Source: Bacillota bacterium (GTDB lineage: Bacteria; Bacillota; Clostridia; Acetivibrionales; DTU013). Taken from it: a stretch of 64,000 nt of DNA. The stretch is taken from the NCBI GenBank assembly GCA_023433505.1, contig JAEZCO010000007.1:140379-204378 (forward strand), given 5' to 3'. The notes under the pieces were generated by a model that saw nothing but the letters and a program-made list of their open reading frames with translations, was not told the origin of the DNA and did not search any database. A program made the translations under genes and the position numbers. Shown here piece by piece: positions 54,720 through 63,050 of this stretch (its first letter is position 1; each line of letters opens with the position of its first letter).

Positions 54720-55373
54720 ATGAAAAGAGCAGCAGCAATTATACTTTCAATTCTATCATGTTTTACGCTTTTTACCACTGGCTGCAAGGCCCCAAAAACA
54801 ATAGATACAACGAAGCCCCATATCGCAATCTCATTTTCCTACAATGAGGGACTGCGTTACTCACCTTCCTATGCTGTGTGGGCAGAGGATGAGTCAGGAA
54901 ATACCGCAACGTTATATGCGACAGGTAAAGCTGCCGCTAATCGCTGGGGTGGCGCCGAACGGTCATCCGTATTACCCATATGGTCAGGTGTACGCGAAGC
55001 TAATGTTGATGCTGTATCCAGTGCAACTCCTTCAAAAAAAGCAATGATTCAATTTAACATTCCAGAGCAGTTCCATGGACAGAAACTTAAGATATTTATC
55101 GAAGCCAATGCTTCCTTTGATTACAATGATTATTACAAACAAGGGCTCCGGAAAGGTGTTGAAGGATATAACGATGTTAATGGGCAGCCTTCAATGCTAT
55201 GGGTTGCAGACTTGGACCCGTCACCGATACGCGGGGAAGTTGCGCCCGTATCGGTTGGCAGTGGAGATGTTTTGGGCGCCGACCATGCGGTGCATGCTGA
55301 CCTGAGCAATGTTACAACTGCAAAGGAGCTTCTTAAGAACATTACTATAAAATATGATTTCATCGAACCATGA
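54720..55373 (+). CDS. Lipoprotein with DUF2271-like domain
   Basis: 217 aa. The signal peptide ends at the lipobox FTTGC. The domain includes YSPSYAVWAEDESGNTATLY and AVSSATPSKKAMIQF, which resembles the periplasmic DUF2271 family often paired with FMN-binding electron-transfer proteins. AAGGAGGAA precedes ATG 54720. Function unknown; surface location is clear. Confidence 0.7.
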   Translation: MKRAAAIILSILSCFTLFTTGCKAPKTIDTTKPHIAISFSYNEGLRYSPSYAVWAEDESGNTATLYATGKAAANRWGGAERSSVLPIWSGVREANVDAVSSATPSKKAMIQFNIPEQFHGQKLKIFIEANASFDYNDYYKQGLRKGVEGYNDVNGQPSMLWVADLDPSPIRGEVAPVSVGSGDVLGADHAVHADLSNVTTAKELLKNITIKYDFIEP

Positions 55374-55452
55374 TTTGCGGCGCATTCAGGGAATATTTTA
55401 AACAAGTCGCATATTGTCCATAATAAGTATAAAAACTCAGAGGTGAATGAAT

Positions 55453-56163
55453 ATGCTCTACTTGATCATCGCCCTTCGGATTGTTACTGTTATGGCCCTA
55501 TTCCTGTTTTTGATCCTGAAGACAGGCAGACGCAAGATCGCCGAACTCCCTGTCTATGACTTTATATCGATCCTCGTGATTGGCAGCGTTATCGGCGCCG
55601 ACATTGCAGAACCCGATATCCCTCATCTTCCCACTTTGTTTGCCGTGATACTCATCGTCGCTCTGCAATATTTGGTAAGCTTTCTATTGATAAATAATAA
55701 AAAAATTGCGCGTAAAATTACATTCGGCCCCACTGTCATTATCCAGAACGGCCAGTTTATCAAGTCCAGCATGAAAAGGCTGAAATATCCGGTAGAAAAT
55801 ATATTAATGGCATTAAGAGAAAAAGATATATTCGATTTGAATGAAGTAGAATACGCCATTATAGAGGGCAGCGGCAGTATCAGCGTACTCAAAAAGTCTC
55901 AGTTTCTGCCGTTGACCCCTTCGGACATGAAGCTTAAGCCTGATGCAAAAGGCCTGCCCCTTCCCCTGATAATTGATGGAAAGGTTCAGGACAGCAATCT
56001 TCAGCAACTTAAGCATGACAGAGCCTGGCTATCTTCACAACTGGACCAGGCCGGTATCCATGATTTCAGCGAGGTGTTTTACGCAGATTGCACTATGGAA
56101 GGCAGATTGTACATATCAAAAATACTGCAAGCAAAAACCTTTAAGGATGACTTCACTTTGTAA
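55453..56163 (+). CDS. DUF421/YetF-like membrane protein
   Basis: 236 aa with three N-terminal helices and a soluble C-terminal domain. RKIAELPVYDFISILVIGSV is the family signature; FGPTVIIQNGQFIKSSMKRL and LREKDIFDLNEVEYAIIEGSG start the paired soluble domains. ATG 55453 has AGGTG seven bases upstream and is preferred over the ATG two codons before. YetF proteins are linked to spore and membrane physiology. Confidence 0.87.
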   Translation: MLYLIIALRIVTVMALFLFLILKTGRRKIAELPVYDFISILVIGSVIGADIAEPDIPHLPTLFAVILIVALQYLVSFLLINNKKIARKITFGPTVIIQNGQFIKSSMKRLKYPVENILMALREKDIFDLNEVEYAIIEGSGSISVLKKSQFLPLTPSDMKLKPDAKGLPLPLIIDGKVQDSNLQQLKHDRAWLSSQLDQAGIHDFSEVFYADCTMEGRLYISKILQAKTFKDDFTL

Positions 56164-56174
56164 AATAATAACAA

Positions 56175-56225
56175 CTGATCTTGTATGTACCACGGGTAAA
56201 AATCCCGTAAAATGATTGTTGTCAT
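56175..56225 (-). pseudogene. N-terminal fragment of an ICE-type sigma-70-like gene (copy B)
   Basis: GGAGGAAACACC is followed by an ATG at 56225 and 17 codons reading MTTIILRDFYPWYIQDQ, which I match to the start of the small sigma-like proteins of clostridial integrative elements. Family similarity then breaks off at the join with the DUF421 gene. It lies 15 bases after the CPBP stop, as if originally cotranscribed. Confidence 0.5.
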
Positions 56226-56239
56226 GGTGTTTCCTCCAT

Positions 56240-57028
56240 TCAGATTTTTGGGGTAGAGTGATCTGAACGGCGGAGGTGCCGTTTCACTATTCTGTTATCC
56301 ACAATCACTACATACGAAATCAAAATTAAGAAAATAGTAGTAATTAATGAAGAAAGTAAATTGCTTTCCGCTTTTATACTTTCGCCAAGAGCGTTCCAAA
56401 CGGTGTGGAAAAGTATGCAAAGCCAAATACTACCGCTCATTTTATAGATTGCTGCCAATATAAAAGACAACCCTATGACAGTAATTGAAAAGGCCCAAAA
56501 GTTCCATGTAAATTGATTTGTTCCCTCCATAAAAAATACAGGTAAATGCCATATAGCCCAAGTAGCACCTGTTAAAAGCGTAGCAAACGTAAAGTTCATC
56601 CTTTTTTCAAAGTTCGGTTGTAAAATCAATCTCCAGCCGACTTCTTCTAATCCACCGCCTACAATCATTATCGGAAGTGCCAAAACAGCCATATACAGGG
56701 GGGCTGCGATAGCTGAAGTTCCCATAAGTATGGGGATCATATAGGAAATAATAGCGGTCACAAAAACAAGCAGATAAAAACGGACAGGCTGCTTGAACCC
56801 AAATATTTTGCGTAGTAATTCTCGTCCCGTCATTTCTTTAGATTTTAGCAACAGTACAATCGCCACTATCGGTTTTGTATTCCCGCCAAGCATGTAAAGT
56901 ACCATCATTAAAGGCGTTCCGTATTTCAAATAGCCATAGTGATTTGCAATTACAATTCCCCACCAAAGTACCCATGTTATACCTATTGTCAATATAACAA
57001 AGGGTAAAGCAATATTTTTAGTTTTCAA
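56240..57028 (-). CDS. CPBP-family intramembrane metalloprotease
   Basis: 262 aa, about eight helices. The Abi/CAAX-type motifs are complete: EEVGWR in GGGLEEVGWRLIL, WAIWHLP, and FHTVWNAL. Start TTG 57028 overlaps the TetR stop (TTGA), with GGGGG nine bases upstream, so it is coupled to the regulator. Family members process prenylated or bacteriocin-related peptides or give bacteriocin self-immunity; the TetR pairing suggests inducible protection. Confidence 0.88.
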   Translation of the reverse strand: MKTKNIALPFVILTIGITWVLWWGIVIANHYGYLKYGTPLMMVLYMLGGNTKPIVAIVLLLKSKEMTGRELLRKIFGFKQPVRFYLLVFVTAIISYMIPILMGTSAIAAPLYMAVLALPIMIVGGGLEEVGWRLILQPNFEKRMNFTFATLLTGATWAIWHLPVFFMEGTNQFTWNFWAFSITVIGLSFILAAIYKMSGSIWLCILFHTVWNALGESIKAESNLLSSLITTIFLILISYVVIVDNRIVKRHLRRSDHSTPKI

Positions 57029-57618
57029 TCTGCACTACCCCCATTTTTTTCAATATAATCAACTATCGCCTCGATAAGCGTAGCTAATGCTTCATCCTTT
57101 CCTTGCTTTGATATGGCGGCGTAGCTGAAAACATAACCGATACAGTCCAACAAAGCCCCTAATGCTTCCATTCGGACTATATCAAGGTTAAAATATTTCA
57201 TGAAGCTTGCTATATAGTTATTAGTTTTTTGTTTTTCAGCTTCGCCAAACTCTGATGGAAGTTTACGCAAAAGCACCTCTATATCCATCGGACTTATGTA
57301 CCGATTAAGGCAATTTTCAGCCAGATAACTTTCACGCAAAAATGTTGTGATTTTTTCTTGCCGTGGTTTTTGCCCTTCCATTGTTGTTACAAATTGCTCA
57401 AAAAGTTCACTTTCCCATTTTTTAATTACTGCATACAAACATTCCTCTTTTGAATTGTAATAAGAGTAAAATGAACCTTTGCCTATACCAACAGAATTAG
57501 CAATATCATCAACTGTAATATTCTTAATTCCATTATTCGTACAAATTAACTGTTTTGTACTCTCAATGATGGCATTTCTTGTTTGCTCCCGTTCACGTTC
57601 GCTTATGACCTTTGGCAT
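57025..57618 (-). CDS. TetR/AcrR-family regulator
   Basis: 197 aa. The N-terminal HTH contains ITVDDIANSVGIGKGSFYSYYNSKEE. It overlaps the CPBP gene by four bases and likely controls it. The inverted repeat GACTA...TAGTC just upstream (about 57637-57660) spans the predicted promoter and is a candidate operator. ATG 57618 has AAGGAAAG. Confidence 0.9.
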   Translation of the reverse strand: MPKVISEREREQTRNAIIESTKQLICTNNGIKNITVDDIANSVGIGKGSFYSYYNSKEECLYAVIKKWESELFEQFVTTMEGQKPRQEKITTFLRESYLAENCLNRYISPMDIEVLLRKLPSEFGEAEKQKTNNYIASFMKYFNLDIVRMEALGALLDCIGYVFSYAAISKQGKDEALATLIEAIVDYIEKNGGSAD

Positions 57619-57747
57619 GAGTTACTTTCCTTTCTATTTTTATCGACTAAAAAAAATATAATAGTCAATAAAAGAAGTATATACCCCTATCAGCGTCTTG
57701 TCAATAATGTTTTGGCTGCGGGTTTTATACCATTTTGAGTCCTTCCG

Positions 57748-57816
57748 CTAAACGGTTATGCCGACTTTAGCATAAATGTCGTTTTCAATACCGTCACCAG
57801 CGTCCAGCAAATAGTG
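57748..57816 (-). pseudogene. Internal fragment of an ICE-type sigma-70-like gene (copy A)
   Basis: The minus strand reads HYLLDAGDGIENDIYAKVGI and then TV and a stop. The YxLDxxDGIEN pattern is the conserved centre of the same sigma-like family. The flanks are lost. It sits between the hairpin element and the TetR gene. Confidence 0.45.
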
Positions 57817-57856
57817 AGCCCTCCCTTGGCAGATGAAAACTATATGGATGCATAAA

Positions 57857-57950
57857 CCCTCCAAACTCGTAAGTCTGGAGGGAAAAGATGGATTTTGTTA
57901 CAGCATGGGGAAACTCCCACCAAACTTACGTTTTTTTATTTGGCGGGTGG
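57857..57950. repeat. Two-hairpin element, copy 1
   Basis: First hairpin CCCTCCAAACT...AGTCTGGAGGG (57857-57882), then a CATGGGGAA spacer, then a second stem of CCCACCAAA with TTTGGCGGG around a T-run (57914-57950). The same order, spacer and sequence recur at 62014-62102. Probably a regulatory or terminator segment of the former integrative element. Confidence 0.55.
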
Positions 57951-57990
57951 TGGCTCTATGCGTGTAGGATTATTCAGATAATGCTATGGT

Positions 57991-58188
57991 CTATTCAATT
58001 ACTCCGTCTCGGACTGTAATGACCCGGCTACTGCTTTTGGCAGCTTCCGGTGAATGTGTTACCATAACAACCGTTTGCCCATTTTCCCTGTTAATATCGC
58101 GTAACAGGTGCATAATTTCCGCCCCGGTCTTGCTGTCAAGATTTCCCGTCGGTTCGTCTGCAAATAGAATTTCAGGGCTTCCGACCAA
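57991..58188 (-). pseudogene. ABC transporter ATPase, C-terminal remnant
   Basis: The 65 residues include ILFADEPTGNLDSKTG (Walker B and D-loop) and VVMVTHSPEAA (switch His), ending DGVIE, as in BceA/MacB-type ATPases. Walker A and the signature motif are absent. It is joined in another frame to a histidine kinase fragment at about 58185. Confidence 0.75.
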
Positions 58189-58547
58189 ATGGCAAGACCT
58201 AACCCGGTTCCCTCCGGCTTATGCTCTGTGTTGGTTCCCCGACAGTAACGCTTAAAAAGCAAGCCTGTAACCTCTACGGTCATTCCCTTTCCATTATCAG
58301 ACACAACAATTTGAAGTAGGGTATCCGAAAGGGAAATTTGCAGGGTAATTTCTGTATTTTCATCCCCATGCACAAATGCATTGATGATTAAATTCTGAAA
58401 TGCTCTTGTCAAAAGCGTTTGGTCGAAAGAAAACAAAACTGTTTCCTCCGTAGTTTCAAAGTGAATAGTACGGCGCTCATATTCGGGATTATTCATATGT
58501 TTGTTGGTGAATGGCATACAGTACAGCCGCTTCCAGCCATAATCCAT
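58185..58547 (-). pseudogene. Sensor histidine kinase, C-terminal remnant
   Basis: The sequence has an N-box (LTRAFQNLIINAFVHG), G1 box (DNGKGM) and the start of the G2 box (GTGLGLAI), then passes into out-of-frame ABC sequence. The dimerisation domain and sensor are missing. The join at GLAI|W marks a deletion that fused a BceS-like kinase gene to a BceA-like ATPase gene. Confidence 0.75.
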
Positions 58548-58739
58548 TGGATTTGGAAGTTATACTTTTAACTATATGGTCACAACCATGTACATGGATA
58601 AATAATTTAGATCATTTGAACCGATAGATTGTTAATGTTTTGCATTTAAAATTGTTTTCATAAAATATCTTTGATCCATAATTTATTATTAGCTATCCCT
58701 ATGTTACCTGATTCAAATATTCATTTATTTTTCTTCACG

Positions 58740-59510
58740 CTACATCTCTTCGTTTTTTCTATTATCCGGCAGTTGAACTTGTATCATTTGACTTAATTCA
58801 ATATCGGGTATCCTAAAACGTTTCTTCGCAGCAAGATTGGCGCCATTAATTGCCTCTTGAGGACACCAACTAAAGCACGCACCGCATTGCTCGCACAAAT
58901 GAAGCCATACTGGCAGTCTATTCACAAGTTTTATATTTCCCACTGGACAAACCTGTTGGCAGATACCACACCCAATACAGTGATGATTCACTATAAACTT
59001 TTTATCCTGTGATGGAATGATAAACTTTGCCGTCGAATGTCCTAACCCGGTTAATATTCTATTTTGAAAGGACGTTTTGATTATAAGCTTTTGATTTTTA
59101 GTTATGATATCAGCAATTTGGCAAATCTGTTCAATCCAGCTTTCCGACTTACATACTGTTTCTCCGCATCTTAACAAAAAACCTGCCGATAATATTATAT
59201 GGCTTTTGTGTAATCGTTTATCAAGCTGTGTTAAAGCGGCACACGGCATTCCCCCATTGGTTACTACTGCGAACACATAGGCGTTAGAGTTGCGAATTTT
59301 TATTTGGCTAATAGATTTAAGCACAAAATCAGGAATTCCCAAATCGATGACGGGTGTGATTATTCCAAATCGATCATAGTCATTGTACTGACTAATATCA
59401 GTGTTCCTTCGGATAGGCACAATTGAGGTATCACCCAGCCTTGAGGATAACACCATAGCCGTCTTTAAAGAACTGCCTTTTCCTGAAAAAAAGAAAATTA
59501 CTGTTTTCAT
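58740..59510 (-). CDS. EFR1-family ferredoxin (flavodoxin-like plus two 4Fe-4S)
   Basis: 256 aa. The N-terminal flavodoxin-like half starts VIFFFSGKGSSLKTA. Two ferredoxin motifs follow: CIGCGICQQVCPVG (about residue 180) and CEQCGACFSWCP (about 207). ATG 59510 has AAGGAG. Divergent TetR regulator at 59693. Likely a redox-active electron carrier. TetR control and Clostridia context suggest a stress or anaerobic-metabolism role, not established. Confidence 0.88.
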   Translation of the reverse strand: MKTVIFFFSGKGSSLKTAMVLSSRLGDTSIVPIRRNTDISQYNDYDRFGIITPVIDLGIPDFVLKSISQIKIRNSNAYVFAVVTNGGMPCAALTQLDKRLHKSHIILSAGFLLRCGETVCKSESWIEQICQIADIITKNQKLIIKTSFQNRILTGLGHSTAKFIIPSQDKKFIVNHHCIGCGICQQVCPVGNIKLVNRLPVWLHLCEQCGACFSWCPQEAINGANLAAKKRFRIPDIELSQMIQVQLPDNRKNEEM

Positions 59511-59692
59511 CGTCTATACTCCTTGAATTTTTTTGCCAATAATATATTTACTAAATTGACATAGCGGTTTTATAAATATATACTTGTGATGTAGTTAAAA
59601 CACTCACAGGTACAAAAGTCACCTAAAGTAACATAATTACACTATTAGTTTACTTCCATTAAAATTGATTGTCAAGAGTAGGAGTAATATTT

Positions 59693-60325
59693 ATGGAGCA
59701 GTTAACAAGGCGTGAAAGAGAGAAAAAAATTAGAGAAGAAGAAATCCTAATGGCAGCCGAAAAAATTTTTTTTGAAAAAGGATTTCATGATACATCAATG
59801 GATGAAATAGCTAAGGCGGCGCAATTTAGCAAGAAAACCCTTTACCTTTATTTTATAAATAAGGAAGACTTGTATTTCGCTGTTGCAACAAGAGAATTCA
59901 AGCTGGCTACCACATATCTTGAAGACGGACTAAATAAAGGGAAGACCGGACTCGAAAAAATAAGGATGCTATGCGAAGCCTATTATGCCTATTACAAGGA
60001 TTATCCCCAGGCTTTTAGGCTCATCAATTATTGCCAGTTTATTCAAACTCCAAGAGAAAGTATTGCTCGTTATACTAAGATTACAAATCTCAGGAAAAGC
60101 TTACATCTTAATTTGGAAAAAGTCCTTGAAGATGGCAAAGCAGATGGAAGTATTCGTAATGACTTAAATACAAAAGACACTGTAATCGCTCTCTTTATGC
60201 TGGTAACAGGATTTTTCAGTCGGTTTTCCGAACTGCAAAAAACCAATATTCGTTTTGCCATCAATGATTACGAGAGCTTTATTTCATCAACTTTAAATCT
60301 TATTGAGCGTGCTATAAAACAATAA
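59693..60325 (+). CDS. TetR/AcrR-family regulator
   Basis: 210 aa. HTH region AAEKIFFEKGFHDTSMDEIA then KAAQFSKKTLYLYF; charged N-terminus TRREREKKIREEEIL. ATG 59693 follows TAGGAG. Divergent from the EFR1 ferredoxin with 182 bases between, containing a loose dyad AAGTAAC...GTTTACTT near the regulator. It probably represses the ferredoxin gene and itself. Confidence 0.9.
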   Translation: MEQLTRREREKKIREEEILMAAEKIFFEKGFHDTSMDEIAKAAQFSKKTLYLYFINKEDLYFAVATREFKLATTYLEDGLNKGKTGLEKIRMLCEAYYAYYKDYPQAFRLINYCQFIQTPRESIARYTKITNLRKSLHLNLEKVLEDGKADGSIRNDLNTKDTVIALFMLVTGFFSRFSELQKTNIRFAINDYESFISSTLNLIERAIKQ

Positions 60326-60640
60326 ATAACCTTATAATTTTTTAAAGCCTGTATTTGTTCCTCAATAGTCCACCAGCCCAGGCAGTTGTCGGATTTAATG
60401 TTTCAAAGCTGCAAACCCAAATGTAAGGTAAATTTCACCTTTCCACTATACGGCAAGCAATGAGACTGCGGTAAAATTACAAAAAAATTGCTTGTTGGGG
60501 AGCCTCCCCAAACCCTGCCACTTTGGTAGCCAGTTCCTGTTTTTTTATCGTTTGTACCCTTGTAAAGAACACATATCTATATGAAATTACGAAAGAGTAT
60601 GGTAGTATCTATATGAACATTGCTGAAAAGGGAGTTAATT
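60326..60640. other. Gene-free interval with ICE-like hairpin
   Basis: 315 bases with no convincing gene. A tight palindrome TTGGGGAGCCTCCCCAA lies at 60495-60511 and is followed by ACCCTGCC. I associate this arrangement with non-coding parts of clostridial conjugative elements, from memory only. The acyltransferase promoter should lie in the last 80 bases. Confidence 0.35.
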
Positions 60641-61795
60641 ATGAGTTTAGAACTCAATGAAATAGCCGGGAAGACTACAAAAGCAAGGGTATATTTTATT
60701 GACAACCTAAGGGTATTTTTAACACTGCTTGTTGTTCTGCACCATATTGCAATAACCTATGGTTCAAATGGGAGTTGGTATTACCTGGAGCATACAAACA
60801 GTGTTGTGACAAATACTGTATTATCTCTATTTACGAGTATGAATCAGATGTTTTTCATGGGGCTTTTCTTTTTGATCTCAGGATATTTTACCCCAGCCTC
60901 CTATAACCGCAAGGGATTTGCTGCTTTTATAAAGGACAGGCTCATAAGGCTGGGAGTTCCGCTTATACTATTTATGTTTACAGTTATTCCTGTTCTCGAA
61001 TATATAAAGTATACTACCACTACCGGAAGCAAGATATCCTTTTGGGATTTTTACAGCTACAATACGCTTCATTTCAGGAATCTGCCCCCAGGACATCTTT
61101 GGTTTATAGAAGCTTTACTACTATTTTCAATTCTTTATGCCCTTATTCGCTTCGTTTCTAAAAATAGGGAGAATAAGGTTCCGGAGAATAAAATTTTATT
61201 AAGTAACTTAAAGATTGTAATCTTTGTTACTTTGCTTGCAATATTCACTTTTTTAACACGTATCTGGTTTAAAATGGGAGAAGAAGTATTTCACGTGCAA
61301 ATTGCATACTTTCCCCAATACATAAGCCTTTTTATCATTGGAATTGCAGCTTACCACAATGATTGGCTTCAGAATATCAAGAATTCTGTCGGGAAGACCT
61401 GGATAGCAATAGCGGCAGCTGATTTTATTCTGCTGGAAATTGGCCTGGGTACGCTCGGACTTTATAACAACATTAAGCCATTTCAAGGTGGTTTAGACCT
61501 GCACTCCCTGTTTCTTTCGTTTCATCAAGCGTTTTTCAGTGTAGGGATGTGCATAAGTATGCTGTATGTGTTCAAAAAAAGATATAATCGGCAGGGATGG
61601 GTTTCAAGAATATTGGGCGGCGATGCATACACTGTTTATATTATCCATGCTCCTATTGTGGTGTTTGTTGCTATACTTTTTAGAGGTATCCTTCTGTATC
61701 CTTTTATCAAGTTTATCATTGTATCGTTAGTGAGCTTGCTCATTTGTTTTGCCGTAAGTCATTACATTATAAGGAAAATTACCTCCAAAATCTGA
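60641..61795 (+). CDS. Acyltransferase family 3 membrane protein
   Basis: 384 aa with about ten helices. The family signature YFIDNLRVFLTLLVVLHHI opens the first helix, and GHLWFIEALLLFSILY is the second conserved region. ATG 60641 has AAGGGAG. These proteins O-acylate exported glycans, lipids or antibiotics; the acceptor is unknown. Monocistronic. Confidence 0.88.
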   Translation: MSLELNEIAGKTTKARVYFIDNLRVFLTLLVVLHHIAITYGSNGSWYYLEHTNSVVTNTVLSLFTSMNQMFFMGLFFLISGYFTPASYNRKGFAAFIKDRLIRLGVPLILFMFTVIPVLEYIKYTTTTGSKISFWDFYSYNTLHFRNLPPGHLWFIEALLLFSILYALIRFVSKNRENKVPENKILLSNLKIVIFVTLLAIFTFLTRIWFKMGEEVFHVQIAYFPQYISLFIIGIAAYHNDWLQNIKNSVGKTWIAIAAADFILLEIGLGTLGLYNNIKPFQGGLDLHSLFLSFHQAFFSVGMCISMLYVFKKRYNRQGWVSRILGGDAYTVYIIHAPIVVFVAILFRGILLYPFIKFIIVSLVSLLICFAVSHYIIRKITSKI

Positions 61796-61900
61796 AGAAA
61801 CATCAGCTAAAGGCCGTGTGCAATATTTATAAATCGCACATCCGGAATGTGTGTATGTACCAACATGGCCGGAATAGTCCCATAGAACATTAAAAATTTT

Positions 61901-61930
61901 TTGACAGGATACCGATCAAGTCGATATGTA
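61901..61930 (+). promoter_or_regulatory. Orphan promoter-like site with dyad
   Basis: TTGACA (61901-61906) is followed by the dyad ATACCGA-5-TCGATAT (61909-61927), a TetR-operator-like arrangement, and TATGTA as a weak -10 box. No gene follows within 500 bases on this strand, so the driven gene may have been lost. Confidence 0.3.
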
Positions 61931-62013
61931 GATAGAAACGTTTGCATTACACGCCCGGCCGCAGTTTAATAACGGCCGCCAGATCAGAACTGCATATTGA
62001 ACGGACATAAAAA

Positions 62014-62102
62014 CCTCCAAACCCGCAAGTCCGGAGGGGAAAAAAAGATTATGTTAGAGCATGGGGAAGTCCCCGCCAAACTTGCTTTTTTTGTTGGGCG
62101 GG
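62014..62102. repeat. Two-hairpin element, copy 2
   Basis: CCTCC...GGAGG hairpin (62014-62037), GCATGGGGAA spacer and second stem CCCCGCCAAAC with GTTGGGCGGG around a T-run (62071-62102). Same organisation as 57857-57950. Apart from this the interval 61796-62198 holds no recognisable gene. Confidence 0.55.
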
Positions 62103-62198
62103 CAGCAACGCCGACGCGCTCACCGGGATAAAGCCCCTTGTGATAAAGGAAAGGCACGGAACCGGCGGCGTGGGCAAGTGGTTATCCCTTAAACCGCT

Positions 62199-62354
62199 TT
62201 ACCTTTTTCTGTATGTACGCCGCTTGTATGCGGATTCCTGCCTGCCAGCCGCTTTCATAGATTCCAGCATTCCCCTAGTGATTTCTACAAGTATATCTCC
62301 CTTGCACCACGGGTAAAAGTCCCAAATTGATTGTAGCCATAAGTAAACTTCCAT
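62199..62354 (-). pseudogene. Frameshifted ICE-type sigma-70-like gene (copy C)
   Basis: From 62354 the minus strand reads 51 codons including WDFYPWCKGDILVEITRGML and RQESAYKRRTYRKR, then stops. DFYPW and AYxRRxYR match the N-terminal part of the element-borne sigma-like family and align at the DNA level with copy B (ATGGCTACAATC against ATGACAACAATC). One base is lost soon after that original ATG, which breaks the natural start. It follows the TrmO-like gene by 100 bases. Confidence 0.55.
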
Positions 62355-62454
62355 TCTATTTTGAGAGTGAGCGTTTTACCTACAACACCTTTACGGTCGG
62401 CAGTAAAAACTCTTTTCTGCTCAAGCTATCGGCCGATAACAAAACAGCGTAATA

Positions 62455-62931
62455 CTAAAAGTTAAATTCATTCTCCCAATCAAAGTTCCCTGATTGCTCT
62501 AAACTTGTAGGCCAATGTCCGCACCATTCCGGCACACCAGGAGTTTCTACCCTGTCAAGGCTTGGTGTATAGGGCTTTATGTCAAGCACGGGCGTTCCAT
62601 CATTAGCGTCAATATAAGCAATTTGAATGATTCCTTTCGAGAAGTCAGTATAAATAACCTGCGCCGTTGTTAATGCGATAGGGTTTGGACGAACAGGCGA
62701 CCTTGTAGCAAATATACCCATTACTGGCGGAGCCTTTTTATATGGTTGGGGCGCTTCAAGTATATTTCTCATTTCCTCATTATCGAAGTCACTGAACCAC
62801 CAAATAACATTGATATGGTTAAATCCATCCAAGGCTTGCAAAGCCGGAATATACTTTGATTCAAGCTCAATAAACATCCCGTCGTCATTTACATTGATTT
62901 TACCGATAGGGTTTACGTAAAAATTTTGCAT
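62455..62931 (-). CDS. trmO: TrmO/TsaA-like SAM-dependent methyltransferase
   Basis: 158 aa beta-barrel methyltransferase of the YaeB/TrmO family. Motifs include VNPIGKINVNDDG, ALQALDGFNHINVIWWF, GIFATRSPVRPNPIALT and the D-x-KPYTP segment (LDIKPYTPSLDRV). ATG 62931 follows GGAGG. The classical enzyme N6-methylates t6A37 in tRNA-Thr. Unusually this copy sits behind a MerR-type promoter with a 19-base spacer next to a merR gene, so it is probably an inducible paralogue. Confidence 0.88.
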   Translation of the reverse strand: MQNFYVNPIGKINVNDDGMFIELESKYIPALQALDGFNHINVIWWFSDFDNEEMRNILEAPQPYKKAPPVMGIFATRSPVRPNPIALTTAQVIYTDFSKGIIQIAYIDANDGTPVLDIKPYTPSLDRVETPGVPEWCGHWPTSLEQSGNFDWENEFNF

Positions 62932-62973
62932 AGTGCATACCTCCATAATAAATTTACTTTTTTCTGTAAATTC

Positions 62974-63004
62974 AGTGTAGACCCTCACATCATGTGAGAG
63001 TCAA
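62974..63004 (-). promoter_or_regulatory. MerR-type promoter with 19-base spacer
   Basis: On the minus strand TTGACT (62999-63004) and TACACT (62974-62979) are separated by 19 bases, CTCACATGATGTGAGGGTC. The spacer holds the dyad CTCACAT-G-ATGTGAG. This overlong spacer with a central dyad is the classical architecture of MerR-activated promoters. It drives the TrmO-like gene. Confidence 0.85.
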
Positions 63005-63050
63005 TAGCAAAAAAAGCGTCTTGCAAAGAAATCTGCAAAACACTTTTTTA

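Noticed and set aside
58586..58597. Perfect 12-base palindrome CCATGTACATGG
   Set aside because: It lies between a pseudogene and the end of the EFR1 ferredoxin gene, without a promoter context or U-tract, so no role can be supported.
61935..61945. GAAACGTTTGC, another operator-like core
   Set aside because: One arm is broken and no gene is downstream; it is also in a different regulatory region.
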